A stretch of DNA of 64,000 bases from DASRFA01 sp035651755 (lineage in GTDB: Bacteria > Desulfobacterota > Binatia > UBA12015). Each line of letters opens with the position of its first letter. The stretch's first letter is position 1. The notes under the pieces were generated by a model. The model searched no databases, was not told the DNA's origin, and worked only from the letters and a program-made list of their open reading frames with translations. The DNA lies in assembly GCA_035651755.1 (NCBI GenBank), contig DASRFA010000040.1, positions 287,201-351,200 of the forward strand. The letters are read 5' to 3'. The translations under genes were made by a program, and so were the position numbers. Shown here in pieces: positions 40,227 through 49,278 of the stretch.

Positions 40227-42206
40227 GTGCAGCGCGACAAGCCGTGGGTGATGCGGACGTACTCGGGCCACACGAGCGCCCGCGCCAGCAACGAGCTCTA
40301 TCGGCTGAACCTCTCGAAGGGGCAGACGGGGCTCTCCGTCGCCTTCGATCTCCCCACCCAGACCGGCTACGACAGCGACGACCCGCTCGCGGCGGGCGAG
40401 GTCGGCAAGGTCGGCGTTCCGATCTGCCATCTCGGCGACATGGAGGCGCTCTTCGCCGGCATCCCGCTCGCCGAGATGAACACCTCCATGACGATCAACG
40501 GGACCGCGGCCTGGCTGCTCGCGCTCTACATTGCGGTCGCCGAGCGGCAGGGCGTCGACGCGCGGGCGCTTCAGGGCACGACCCAGAACGACATCGTGAA
40601 GGAGTACCTGTCGCGCGGAACCTACATCTTCCCGCCGGTTCCCAGCATGCGGATCACGGCCGACGTGATCTCGTACACGGTCAAGAACGTCCCGAAGTGG
40701 AACCCGACGAACGTCTGCAGCTACCACCTGCAGGAGGCCGGAGCGACGCCCGTCCAGGAGGTCGCGTACGCCCTCGCGACGGCGATCGCGATCCTCGACA
40801 CGGTGCGCGCCTCGGGCGCGGTCAGCGAGGACGAGCTCGCCGACGTCGTCGGCCGCATCAGCTTCTTCTTGAACGCGGGCATCCGCTTCATCGAGGAGAT
40901 CTGCAAGATCCGCGCGTTCGCGGGCCTCTGGGACGAGATCACGCGCGAGCGCTACCGGGTGCGCGATCCGAAGCTCCGTCGCTTCCGCTACGGCGTGCAG
41001 GTGAACTCGCTCGGCCTCACCGAGGCGCAGCCCGAGAACAACGTGACGCGCATCGTGCTCGAGGCGCTCGGCGTCACGCTCTCGAAGAACGCCCGCTGCC
41101 GCGCGCTGCAGCTTCCGGCGTGGAACGAGGCGCTCGGGCTCCCGCGGCCATGGGACCAGCAGTGGAGCCTTCGGATCCAGCAGATCCTCGCCTTCGAGAC
41201 CGACATCCTCGAGTACGAGGACGTCTTCGACGGCAGCCCCGTGATCGAGCGCAAGGTCGGCGAGATCGCCGCGGCGGCGCGCGCCGAGCTCGACGAGGTG
41301 CTCGAGCAGGGCGGGATCGTTCCGGCGATCGACTCGGGCTGGGTCAAGCAGCGGCTCGTGCGCTCGCAATTCGAGCGCCTCCGGCGCATCGAGTCGGGCG
41401 GCCAGATCGTCGTCGGCCTGAACCGCTTCACCGAGGGCGAGCCGTCGCCGCTCGTCTCCGACGGAGCCGCCTCCATCCTCAAGGTGGACGAGGCCGCGGA
41501 GCGCGAGCAGATCGCCGCGTTGAAGGCGTTCCGCGCGCGTCGCAACGCCGCCGAGGCGGAGGCGGCCCTGCGCGGACTCCGCGACGTCGCGCGCGGCTCC
41601 GGAAACCTCGTGCCGGCTTCGATCCGGTGCGCGCACGCCGGCGTCACGACCGGCGAGTGGGCCGGCGCGCTGCGCGAGGTGTTCGGCGCGTACCGCGCGC
41701 CGACCGGCATCACCGCGGCCTCGCAGGCGACGAACGGCGGCGATCCCCGGCTCGACGACGTGCGCGCGCGGGTGCGCGCCGCGGCCGGGACGCTCGGGCA
41801 CCCCGTCAAGGTGCTGATCGGGAAGCCCGGGCTCGACGGCCACTCCAACGGCGCCGAGCAGATCGCGCTCGCCTGCTCGAACGCGGGGATGGAAGTCATC
41901 TACGGCGGGATCCGGCTCACGCCGGCCGAGATCGTGGCGGCCGCGTGCGACGAGTCCGTGGACCTGGTCGGCCTCAGCATCCTCTCGGGCTCGCACCGGA
42001 CGCTCGTCCCCGAGATCCTGCGCGGCCTCGCGCAGAACGGCGCGGACGACATCCCGGTCGTCGTCGGAGGGATCGTGCCGGACGAGGACGCCGTCGCCCT
42101 TCGGGCCGCAGGCGTGTCGCGCGTCTACACGCCCAAGGACTACGACGTCCTCGCGATCGTCGCCGACATGGCCGAGGTCGTCGCGCGCCGCTCCGCTTCC
42201 GCATGA
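40227..42206 (+). CDS. meaA: Ethylmalonyl-CoA mutase (Ecm/MeaA type)
   Basis: 659 residues, single-chain B12 mutase. KPWVMRTYSGHTSARASNEL and the Ecm-type GLSVAFDLPTQTGYDSD differ from methylmalonyl-CoA mutase, which has DLATHRGYDSD. Further on are NTSMTINGTAAWLLALYIA and ALQGTTQNDIVKEYLSRGTY. The C-terminal cobalamin domain has IGKPGLDGHSNGAEQ (His axial ligand in DGHSNG). It converts ethylmalonyl-CoA to methylsuccinyl-CoA in the ethylmalonyl-CoA pathway. GTG 40227 has AGGAGG 6 bases before it. The next gene encodes the following pathway step. Confidence 0.85.
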   Translation: MQRDKPWVMRTYSGHTSARASNELYRLNLSKGQTGLSVAFDLPTQTGYDSDDPLAAGEVGKVGVPICHLGDMEALFAGIPLAEMNTSMTINGTAAWLLALYIAVAERQGVDARALQGTTQNDIVKEYLSRGTYIFPPVPSMRITADVISYTVKNVPKWNPTNVCSYHLQEAGATPVQEVAYALATAIAILDTVRASGAVSEDELADVVGRISFFLNAGIRFIEEICKIRAFAGLWDEITRERYRVRDPKLRRFRYGVQVNSLGLTEAQPENNVTRIVLEALGVTLSKNARCRALQLPAWNEALGLPRPWDQQWSLRIQQILAFETDILEYEDVFDGSPVIERKVGEIAAAARAELDEVLEQGGIVPAIDSGWVKQRLVRSQFERLRRIESGGQIVVGLNRFTEGEPSPLVSDGAASILKVDEAAEREQIAALKAFRARRNAAEAEAALRGLRDVARGSGNLVPASIRCAHAGVTTGEWAGALREVFGAYRAPTGITAASQATNGGDPRLDDVRARVRAAAGTLGHPVKVLIGKPGLDGHSNGAEQIALACSNAGMEVIYGGIRLTPAEIVAAACDESVDLVGLSILSGSHRTLVPEILRGLAQNGADDIPVVVGGIVPDEDAVALRAAGVSRVYTPKDYDVLAIVADMAEVVARRSASA

Positions 42207-42289
42207 ACGCGACGTCCGCCTGACCCGGCGCGCGCCGCTCGCCTCGCTTTCGCATCTCTCACGCTACCGATCCGACGGGGGGAAACAGG

Positions 42290-43924
42290 ATGGCCGATTC
42301 CGACGTCTCGCTCGCGGGCGCCCGCAAGGTCGCCGATCGCCTGCGCCGCGCCGTCGACGCCGCGCTCGCCGCGGGTCGCAAGCTCACCGACGGCGGGCGC
42401 GCGATCGACGACCACCAGCCTCACAGCGAGCGCCTCGCGTACCTCGCGACCGAGACCGCCGCGGTCGAGGCGCTGATCGCCTACGCCGGCGAGGCGTCCG
42501 CCGAGGACCCATTCGCCGCCGAATCGGCCGCGATCTTCACCGCGATGGTCGCGGCGCGCGCGCGCGCGCAGCTCGCCGACCACGCCGACCTGTTCGGCGT
42601 CGCGGGCTCGGTGCTCGACGAGACGCTCGGCGCGCCGGACGTCGGCGCGTTCGTGCGCGCCGGTCTCGCCGACGCGCGCATCGAGGCGCTCGGTGCGGAC
42701 GTCGTGCGGCGGCGCGGGACGCCCGACGCCTGGCTCGCGAGCGACGTCGACCGCGCGACGCGCGAAGCCGTGCGCGCATTCGCGCGCGAGGAGGTCGCTC
42801 CGATCGCGCAGCGCATCCACCTCGGCGACGAGCTGGTCCCGGAGACGATCATCCAGAAGATGGCCGAGCTCGGCTTCTTCGGTCTGTCGGTCCCCGAGGA
42901 GTACGGCGGCCAGGGCATGGGCAACGTCGCCATGATCTTGACGACGGAGGAGCTCTCCGCCGCCTCGCTCGCGGCCGCGGGAAGCCTGATCACGCGTCCC
43001 GAGATCCTCACGAAGGCACTCCTCGCGGGCGGCAGCGAGGACCAGAAGCGGACCTGGCTGCCGCGCATCGCGGCCGGCGAGATCATGGTCGCGATCTCGG
43101 TGACGGAGCCCGACACCGGGTCCGACGTCGCGTCGGTCAAGGTCCGCGCCGAGCGCGGCGAGCAGGGCGGCGCTTCCGGCTGGTTCATCTCCGGGGCCAA
43201 GGCGTGGTGCACCTTCGCGGGTCGCGCGAACGCGATCGCCATGCTGACCCGCACCGATCCCGATCCGGCGCGCGGGGCGCGCGGCCTCTCGCTCTTCATC
43301 GTCCCGAAGGATTCGTTCCCGGGCCACGAGTTCACGATGCGCCAGCCGGGCGGCGGCACGATCGAGGGCAAGGCCGATCGGACCCCGGGCTATCGCGGGA
43401 TGCACTCGTACACGATGCAGATCGATCGCTACTTCGTTCCGGCGGAGAACCTGGTCGGGAAGGAAGGGCAGGGCTTCTACCTCCAGATGAGCGGCTTCGC
43501 GGCCGGGCGCCTCCAGACTGGCGGGCGCGCGACCGGCGTCGCGCAGGCGGCGATCGAGGCGGCGGCCGCCTATGCGAGCGAGCGCTCGCAGTTCGGCCAG
43601 CCGATCGGGACGTACCCCCTCACGCGCTACAAGCTCGGCCGGATGGCGGTCGAAATCGCCGCGGCGCGCCAGCTCACATACCACGCCGCGCGCCTGTTCG
43701 ATGAAGACGAGAAGCGCGCTCTGGAGCCCGCCATGGCGAAGCTCTTCGCATGCGACGTGGCGGTCCGGACGACCCAGGAGGCGCAGCTCCTACACGGAGG
43801 CTGGGGATTCGCCGAAGAATTCCCCGTATGCCGCTACGTCCTGGACGCGCTCGTCCTGCCCATCTTCGAAGGCGTGAAGCCGATCCTCGAGCTGAAGGTC
43901 ATCGCGCGCAACCTGCTGCAGTAG
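42290..43924 (+). CDS. mcd: Methylsuccinyl-CoA dehydrogenase (large acyl-CoA dehydrogenase)
   Basis: 544 residues, about 150 longer than typical acyl-CoA dehydrogenases, with an N-terminal helical extension before DRATREAVRAFAREEVAPIA. Core motifs: GLSVPEEYGGQGMGN, IMVAISVTEPDTGSDVAS, ASERSQFGQPIGTYPLTRY and QEAQLLHGGWGFAEEFPVCR. The length and extension match methylsuccinyl-CoA dehydrogenase (Mcd), which makes mesaconyl-CoA right after the Ecm step. It directly follows the Ecm-type gene, supporting this. Mcd's exact substrate is not proven from sequence alone. Confidence 0.82.
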   Translation: MADSDVSLAGARKVADRLRRAVDAALAAGRKLTDGGRAIDDHQPHSERLAYLATETAAVEALIAYAGEASAEDPFAAESAAIFTAMVAARARAQLADHADLFGVAGSVLDETLGAPDVGAFVRAGLADARIEALGADVVRRRGTPDAWLASDVDRATREAVRAFAREEVAPIAQRIHLGDELVPETIIQKMAELGFFGLSVPEEYGGQGMGNVAMILTTEELSAASLAAAGSLITRPEILTKALLAGGSEDQKRTWLPRIAAGEIMVAISVTEPDTGSDVASVKVRAERGEQGGASGWFISGAKAWCTFAGRANAIAMLTRTDPDPARGARGLSLFIVPKDSFPGHEFTMRQPGGGTIEGKADRTPGYRGMHSYTMQIDRYFVPAENLVGKEGQGFYLQMSGFAAGRLQTGGRATGVAQAAIEAAAAYASERSQFGQPIGTYPLTRYKLGRMAVEIAAARQLTYHAARLFDEDEKRALEPAMAKLFACDVAVRTTQEAQLLHGGWGFAEEFPVCRYVLDALVLPIFEGVKPILELKVIARNLLQ

Positions 43925-43968
43925 CGGCGGATTCGTCCGAGCTACCGGTCCTCGGCAGCCTTCTCGCG

Positions 43969-45261
43969 ATGCGGGCGCGCCCGCTCGAGTTCATCCGCGA
44001 GCGCGCCAGCGTTCAGGGCGACGTCGCGTCGTTCCGCCTCGGCCGACGGCCCTGCTTCCTCGTGACGTCGGACGAGGGCATCCGGACGATCCTGCACGAA
44101 GCGCACGCGAGCCTTCCGAAGAATCCGCACTACACCGACACGATGTCGGCCGTCCTCGGTGATGGGCTCATCACCAGCGACGGCGAGCTCCACCGTCGGC
44201 AGCGCCGTCTCGTGCAACCGGCTTTCCAGGGTCAGCACATGGACGGGTTCAGCCGGCGCATCGCACGTCTCGCCGCCGACCTCGCGGACTCGTGGGCGTC
44301 GAATGCCGAGAGCGGCGAGCCGGTCGACGCGTGTGCCGCGATGAACGAGCTGACCCTCGCGATCGTGCTGCAGGTGCTTTTCGGCGAGGACCACCCGGCG
44401 AACGCCACCTCGGCGATGCTCGAGGCGTTCGGCGAGCTGAACCGCCAGCTCAACGAGGACATCTTCGCGATCGCGAAGTTGCCGCGCTGGGTGCCGACGC
44501 CGCGGAACGACCGCTTCCGGCGCGCGCTGCGACGTCTCGACGACGCCGTCCTCACGTTGATCGCGCGCCGGCGACGAACGCCCGCCGCCGGTGACGACGT
44601 CATTTCGCTCCTCATCGCAGCGCGCGACGACGAGACGGGAGAGTCGATGACCGATCGCCTGCTCCGGGACGAGATCCTCACGATGATGGCCGCGGGCCAC
44701 GAGACGTCGGCGGACGGGCTCGTCTGGACGCTCTCGCTGCTCGCGCACGAGCCGGCCGTCGCGGCGCGCGTCCGGGAGGAGGTCCGTGCGGGCTTGCGGG
44801 GCGGCCTGCCCGACCGCGACGCGGTCGCGCGGCTTCCCTACACCCGCATGGTGATCGAGGAAACCCTGCGGCTCTATCCGCCCGCGTACATGTTCGATCG
44901 CGTCGCCCGCGCGGACGTCGAGGTGGCCGGGATCCCCATCCCGGCGGGTGCGACCGTGTACCTCAGCCCCTACGTGACCCATCGCAAGCCCGAGTACTGG
45001 GACTCGCCGGACGCCGTGGATCCGGAGCGCTTCACGCGCGCTCGCGCCGCGGACCGGCCGCGCTTCGCGTACTTCCCGTTCGGGGCGGGGCCGCGCCAGT
45101 GCATCGGCGGCGGGTTCGCGATGCTCGAGATGCACATCGTGGTAGCGACCATCCTGCAGCGGTGGCGGCTCGACCCGGTGAGCCGCGAGATGCCCGCGCC
45201 GCGGCCGCACATCACGCTGCGCCCACCCGATCGTGTCCTGCTGCGCGTGCGGCCTGCCTGA
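43969..45261 (+). CDS. Cytochrome P450
   Basis: 430 residues from ATG 43969. I-helix MMAAGHETSADGLVW (oxygen-activating Thr), K-helix EETLRLYPP (ExxR), haem loop FPFGAGPRQCIGG (Cys ligand). The family's PVLGSLLA N-terminal signature lies upstream in the same frame, starting at the mcd stop; the only ATG before it is 43828, inside mcd. So the true start is probably upstream of 43969 and uses an overlap or non-standard codon. It likely hydroxylates a hydrophobic substrate with a separate redox partner. Confidence 0.9.
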   Translation: MRARPLEFIRERASVQGDVASFRLGRRPCFLVTSDEGIRTILHEAHASLPKNPHYTDTMSAVLGDGLITSDGELHRRQRRLVQPAFQGQHMDGFSRRIARLAADLADSWASNAESGEPVDACAAMNELTLAIVLQVLFGEDHPANATSAMLEAFGELNRQLNEDIFAIAKLPRWVPTPRNDRFRRALRRLDDAVLTLIARRRRTPAAGDDVISLLIAARDDETGESMTDRLLRDEILTMMAAGHETSADGLVWTLSLLAHEPAVAARVREEVRAGLRGGLPDRDAVARLPYTRMVIEETLRLYPPAYMFDRVARADVEVAGIPIPAGATVYLSPYVTHRKPEYWDSPDAVDPERFTRARAADRPRFAYFPFGAGPRQCIGGGFAMLEMHIVVATILQRWRLDPVSREMPAPRPHITLRPPDRVLLRVRPA

Positions 45262-45297
45262 GCGACGCGCGATGGAGCCGCGCGCCGCTCGGTTGCG

Positions 45298-45579
45298 TCA
45301 GCTCGCCGTCCCTTTCCACTCCTCCGGCGTGAGCGTACGCGACGACAGCGCGTGGATCTCGCCGGGAATCATGTCGCCGAGCGCCTCGTAGACCGCGCGC
45401 TGGCGCGCGACGCGGTCGAGGCCCGCGAAGCGCTGCGACACGACCAGGACGCGGTAGTGCCCCGCGCCGCCGCGCGCGCCCGCGTGCCCGCGGTGGAGCG
45501 CGCTCTCGTCCTCGATCTCGACGTGCAGCGCATCGAGACGCGCGCGCAGACGCGCGACGATCCCTTCGGTTCGCGTCAT
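45298..45579 (-). CDS. BolA-family protein
   Basis: 93 residues. EIEDESALHRGHAGARGGAG, HYRVLVVSQRFAGLDRVARQ and ALGDMIPGEIHALSSRTLTP match the BolA fold, including the His that helps bind an Fe-S cluster with monothiol glutaredoxins. An in-frame ATG at 45606 adds nine residues; 45579 (MTRTEGI) is preferred. Convergent to the P450. Confidence 0.85.
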   Translation of the reverse strand: MTRTEGIVARLRARLDALHVEIEDESALHRGHAGARGGAGHYRVLVVSQRFAGLDRVARQRAVYEALGDMIPGEIHALSSRTLTPEEWKGTAS

Positions 45580-45620
45580 CGCAGCTCCGTCGACACCGTC
45601 TAGCACGAGGCCGGGTCAAC

Positions 45621-45649
45621 TTGCCCGTCGCCCGGGCCGGGAATATAAG
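45621..45649 (+). promoter_or_regulatory. Promoter of the ThDP-enzyme gene
   Basis: TTGCCC (45621-45626), a 17-base spacer and TATAAG (45644-45649), about 60 bases before ATG 45714. Confidence 0.6.
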
Positions 45650-45713
45650 CGAGCGGGCGGTTCCGCCGGACGGTCCGGACGACTGGCCGCGGCCGAGACT
45701 GGACAAGGAACGG

Positions 45714-47363
45714 ATGGCACAGCTCCACGGTGGTCAGATCGTCGCGCGCGCGCTCGCCAACGAAGGCGTGCAGTTCGTCTTCACGCTGTGCGGCGGCCAC
45801 ATCATGTCGATCTACGACGGGTGCATCGATCATGGCATCCGCGTGATCGACGTCCGGCACGAGCAGACCGCCGCGCACGCCGCCGACGGCTGGGGCCGCG
45901 TCACCGGCCAGCCCGGGGTCGCGATCGTCACCGCGGGCCCGGGTCTGACCGACGCCGTGACGGGGGTCGCGACCGCGCACCGCGCGAAGGCGCCCATGGT
46001 CATCATCGGTGGCCAGGCGCCGCGCGCATTCCAGGACATGGGCGGCCTGCAGGACATGAACCACGTCGAGCTCATGCGGCCGATCACGAAGTGGGCGGTC
46101 GCGGTGCCCGATTCGCGCCGGCTCGGCGAGTACGTGTCGACCGCTTTCCGCATCGCGACGACGAACGTGCCCGGCCCCGTGTTCCTCGAGATGCCGCTCG
46201 ATTTCCTCTTCGACCAGGTCGAGGAGGAGCGCTGCGTCTTCCCGACGAAGTACCGCACCTCGGCCGGCATCGCGGCCGATCCCGACTACATCGATCGCGC
46301 GGTCGAGCTGCTGCGCAAGTGCGAGCGGCCGGTCTGCCTCGTGGGCAGCCAGTACTGGTGGTCGCGCCGTCGCGAGGCGTACCTGCCGTTCCTCGAGACG
46401 TTCGGGATGCCGACCTTCGTGAACGGCATGGCGCGCGGCTCGATTCCGCCCGGTCATCCCTACGGCATGACGCTCGCCCGGAAGGACGCCCTCAAGCGCG
46501 CCGACCTCGTCCTCATCTTCGGGACGCCGCTCGACTTCCGCCTGGGCTACGGCCGCCCGTCGCACATCGCGGCCGACGCGAAGCTCGTCCAGGTCGACCT
46601 CGACGGCTCGGAGATCGGCCGCAACCGCGCGATCGAGGTCGGCATCATCGGCGATACCGGCATGGTGATGGAGCAGATGACCGCGGTCGCGAAGCGGTCG
46701 GGCTTCCAGAAAGATCTCTACAAGTCCTGGACGGACGACATCCGCCGGATCGACCAGGAGAAGCGCGCGTCGCACGCCGGCGAGATGGAGTCGAACGCCG
46801 AGCCGATCAACCCGGTCCGGGCGTGCGCCGAGATCGACAAGATCCTCGACGACGACGCGATCGTCATCGGCGACGGCGGCGACTTCGTCGGCACGGCCGC
46901 GAACGTGCTCCGCATCCGGAAGCCCGGCCACTGGCTCGACGCGGGCCCGCTCGGGACGCTCGGCGCGGGCCCGGGGTTCGCGATGGCGGCCAAGCTCGCG
47001 CGTCCGAAGAGCAACGTGATCATCGTCTACGGCGACGGCTCGTTCGGCCTGCACGGCTTCGAGTTCGAGGCCATGTCGCGCCAGAAGATCGACGTCGTCG
47101 GCATCATCGGCAACGACGCGGCATGGCAGCAGATCAAGCGCGGCCAGGTCCAGCTCTACGGCCCCGACCGCGCGATCGCGTGCGGGCTCGACTACACGCG
47201 CTACGACCTCGCGGTCGAGGCGATGGGCTGCCACGGCGAGTGGGTCGAGAAGCCGGCGGACCTCCGCCCCGCTCTCGACCGCGCGCTCCGCGCCGGGAAG
47301 CCGGCCGTCGTCAACGTGAAGATCGGCTCGAGCGAGTTCCGCAAGGACGCGATCTCGGTCTAG
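45714..47363 (+). CDS. Thiamine-diphosphate-dependent enzyme (acetolactate synthase/2-hydroxyacyl-CoA lyase-like)
   Basis: 549 residues. VIDVRHEQTAAHAADGWGRV holds the conserved Glu of the ThDP site; GPGLTDAVTGVATAH and VIIGGQAPRAFQDMGG are the N-terminal pyrimidine-binding domain; the C-terminal ThDP/Mg motif is YGDGSFGLHGFEFEAM ... IIGNDAAWQQ (GDG...N). The family carboligates or splits 2-oxo or 2-hydroxyacyl substrates. The ALS FAD-binding pattern is not evident. HACL-like is as likely as acetolactate synthase. Followed by the CinA-like gene 2 bases later. Confidence 0.82.
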   Translation: MAQLHGGQIVARALANEGVQFVFTLCGGHIMSIYDGCIDHGIRVIDVRHEQTAAHAADGWGRVTGQPGVAIVTAGPGLTDAVTGVATAHRAKAPMVIIGGQAPRAFQDMGGLQDMNHVELMRPITKWAVAVPDSRRLGEYVSTAFRIATTNVPGPVFLEMPLDFLFDQVEEERCVFPTKYRTSAGIAADPDYIDRAVELLRKCERPVCLVGSQYWWSRRREAYLPFLETFGMPTFVNGMARGSIPPGHPYGMTLARKDALKRADLVLIFGTPLDFRLGYGRPSHIAADAKLVQVDLDGSEIGRNRAIEVGIIGDTGMVMEQMTAVAKRSGFQKDLYKSWTDDIRRIDQEKRASHAGEMESNAEPINPVRACAEIDKILDDDAIVIGDGGDFVGTAANVLRIRKPGHWLDAGPLGTLGAGPGFAMAAKLARPKSNVIIVYGDGSFGLHGFEFEAMSRQKIDVVGIIGNDAAWQQIKRGQVQLYGPDRAIACGLDYTRYDLAVEAMGCHGEWVEKPADLRPALDRALRAGKPAVVNVKIGSSEFRKDAISV

Positions 47364-47365
47364 CC

Positions 47366-48097
47366 ATGGCCGCGCGCACCGCCGGCATCGTCGTCATCGG
47401 GAACGAGATCCTGTCCGGCAAGGTCGCGGACACGAACTCGCCCTGGCTCGCGCACGAGCTCCGGCAGCTCGGCGTCGAGCTCCGCCGCATCACGACGATC
47501 CCCGACGAGCTCGACGTCATCGCCGACACCGTGCGCGAGTTCTCGCGCGCGTTCGACCACGTCTTCACGTCGGGCGGCGTCGGTCCGACGCACGACGACG
47601 TCACGATGGAGGGCATCGCGCGCGGCTTCGACATGCGCGTCATCCGGCATCCCGAGCTCGAGGAGGGCCTGCGCCGGTTCTTGAAGGACAACGTGAACGA
47701 GGCGCACCTCAAGATGGCCGAGGTGCCCGAGGGCGCGGAGCTGCTGCACGACCCCGCGCTCGGCTTCCCGACGATCAAGCTCGCCAACGTCTACATCCTT
47801 CCGGGGATCCCGGAGATCCTGCGCAAGAAGTTCGAGGCCCTGCGAGAGCGCTTCGTCGAGGAGCCCTACTACCTGCGCGTGATCTACACGCGGCACAGCG
47901 AGAGCATGATCGCGGCGTCGCTCCACCAGGCGCTCGCCGAGTTTCCGGATCTTCTCCTCGGCAGCTATCCGAAGATCGGGGACGCGGAATACCTGGTGAA
48001 GCTCACGATGGAGTCGAAGGACGTCGACTACGTGCAGCGCGCATTCGATCGTCTGGTGGCGTTGTTGCCCGCCGGCTCGATCGTGCGTACCGAGTAG
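47366..48097 (+). CDS. CinA-type molybdopterin-binding domain protein
   Basis: 243 residues, single MoaB/MogA-like domain. GIVVIGNEILSGKVADTNSP, TIPDELDVIADTVREFSRAF and FTSGGVGPTHDDVTMEGIAR are hallmark CinA-N motifs; a later IILPGIPEILRKKF-like stretch (VYILPGIPEILRKKFEALRE) fits. The C-terminal CinA nicotinamide-deamidase domain is absent, so this is a stand-alone domain of the FAD-synthase-like or competence/damage type. Two bases after the ThDP gene, probably co-transcribed. Confidence 0.85.
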   Translation: MAARTAGIVVIGNEILSGKVADTNSPWLAHELRQLGVELRRITTIPDELDVIADTVREFSRAFDHVFTSGGVGPTHDDVTMEGIARGFDMRVIRHPELEEGLRRFLKDNVNEAHLKMAEVPEGAELLHDPALGFPTIKLANVYILPGIPEILRKKFEALRERFVEEPYYLRVIYTRHSESMIAASLHQALAEFPDLLLGSYPKIGDAEYLVKLTMESKDVDYVQRAFDRLVALLPAGSIVRTE

Positions 48098-48167
48098 CGC
48101 AGGCCGGCGAGCCGAGGCGGCGCGCCGGCGCGGTACCGATCGGACGAAGGAGGAGGAGGTCGTGGAG

Positions 48168-48572
48168 ATGTGGCAGGTGGGTCAGCGAGCGATGCAACGG
48201 CGAGCGCGGCGGTGGACGGCCGCGATCGTGATCGGCGCGCTGGTGACGGCGCTCGGGGCGCCGGCGTCCGCGCGTGCGGAAACGCGGAGTCTCGGCGAGA
48301 ACTACGGGCTCGGCCTGATCGCGGGGCTCGGGACGATCGTCTACTTCCCGTTGAAGATGGTGTACTCCACCATCGGTGGCCTCGTGGGAGGCCTCACGTT
48401 TCTCGTGACGCTCGGGGACGAGTCGACGGCGAACGCCGTCTGGCAGCCCACGCTCGGCGGCTCGTACGTCTTGACGCCGGACATGATCGCAGGGCAGGAC
48501 TCGGTGGAATTCGTCGGCGGCCCGCCGTCGGGAGAGAAGACCCGACCGTCGCGTGGTCAGTGGCCCGAGTGA
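48168..48572 (+). CDS. Exported or membrane protein of unknown function
   Basis: 134 residues. Signal peptide (RRARRWTAAIVIGALVTALG then APASARAE), then two hydrophobic stretches (GLGLIAGLGTIVYFPLKMVY and TIGGLVGGLTFLVTLG) and a Gly/Pro-rich tail. No family was recognised. A strong AAGGAGGAGGAGG lies just upstream; GTG 48162 six bases earlier is an alternative start. Confidence 0.7.
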   Translation: MWQVGQRAMQRRARRWTAAIVIGALVTALGAPASARAETRSLGENYGLGLIAGLGTIVYFPLKMVYSTIGGLVGGLTFLVTLGDESTANAVWQPTLGGSYVLTPDMIAGQDSVEFVGGPPSGEKTRPSRGQWPE

Positions 48573-48639
48573 GGGCCGCCTCCGCGCATCGCGCCGCCGT
48601 TGCCGCCTGGCCGAACCCGGGAGAAAGGACGCTTCGACG

Positions 48640-49275
48640 ATGAGTGCACGCAACATCGCGATCGCGGTCGTAGTGCTCGTCCTGTTGGCGTTGGGATACT
48701 TCTACGTGAAGTTCCGCGGCGTGCAGCAGCAGGCGGTGAAGTGGGAGGGGCCGGTCCCCGAGATCACCTCGGAGAACATCCAGAAGGACGGCGACGTCAC
48801 GAAGGTCGAGATGTCGTCGCGCATCGACGCGCCGGTCGACGCGGTGTTCGCGACGTTCCTCACGCCCGAGAAGGCGGAAGGGCGCGTTCCCGAGATCAAG
48901 AAGGCGACGGTCGTGTCGGGAGACGACAAGAAGAAGCAGGTCGAGTTCCACATCACGACGCTCGGCCAGCTCCAGGTCTTCACGGTCGACCTCACCTACG
49001 ACAAGCCCGGCAGCACGGTGGGCATCAAGACGGTCGAGGGGGCGATCGACATCGACGGCAAGTACAAGCTCACGCCCTCGCCCGACGGGAAGCGCACGCT
49101 CGTCCAGTACACGGCGACCCAGCGCAACAAGCTTCCGCTCCCCGTTCCGCAGGACGTCGAGCGCAGCGCGATCAAGGAGCAGTTCGCGAACCTCATGAAG
49201 GCGATCAAGAAGACCCTCGCCGACGAGGGCAAGATCGTCTCGTGGCTCGAGTCGCCGCTGCGCGCGGCGGCGTGA
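48640..49275 (+). CDS. SRPBCC-like protein with an N-terminal membrane anchor
   Basis: 211 residues. One N-terminal transmembrane helix (NIAIAVVVLVLLALGYFYV), then SSRIDAPVDAVFATFLTPEK, VEFHITTLGQLQVFTVDLTY and a helix with IKEQFANLMKAIKKTL fit an SRPBCC/START-like ligand-binding fold on the outside of the membrane. ATG 48640 follows GAGAAAGGA. EngB starts 3 bases after its stop. Confidence 0.7.
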   Translation: MSARNIAIAVVVLVLLALGYFYVKFRGVQQQAVKWEGPVPEITSENIQKDGDVTKVEMSSRIDAPVDAVFATFLTPEKAEGRVPEIKKATVVSGDDKKKQVEFHITTLGQLQVFTVDLTYDKPGSTVGIKTVEGAIDIDGKYKLTPSPDGKRTLVQYTATQRNKLPLPVPQDVERSAIKEQFANLMKAIKKTLADEGKIVSWLESPLRAAA

Positions 49276-49278
49276 CTT

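Noticed and set aside
40158..41996. A 612-codon frame antisense to the Ecm-type mutase
   Set aside because: The mutase is certain; the antisense frame is compositional.
40227..42206. Methylmalonyl-CoA mutase
   Set aside because: The PTQTGYD signature and single-chain layout, plus the adjacent Mcd-type gene, fit ethylmalonyl-CoA mutase better.
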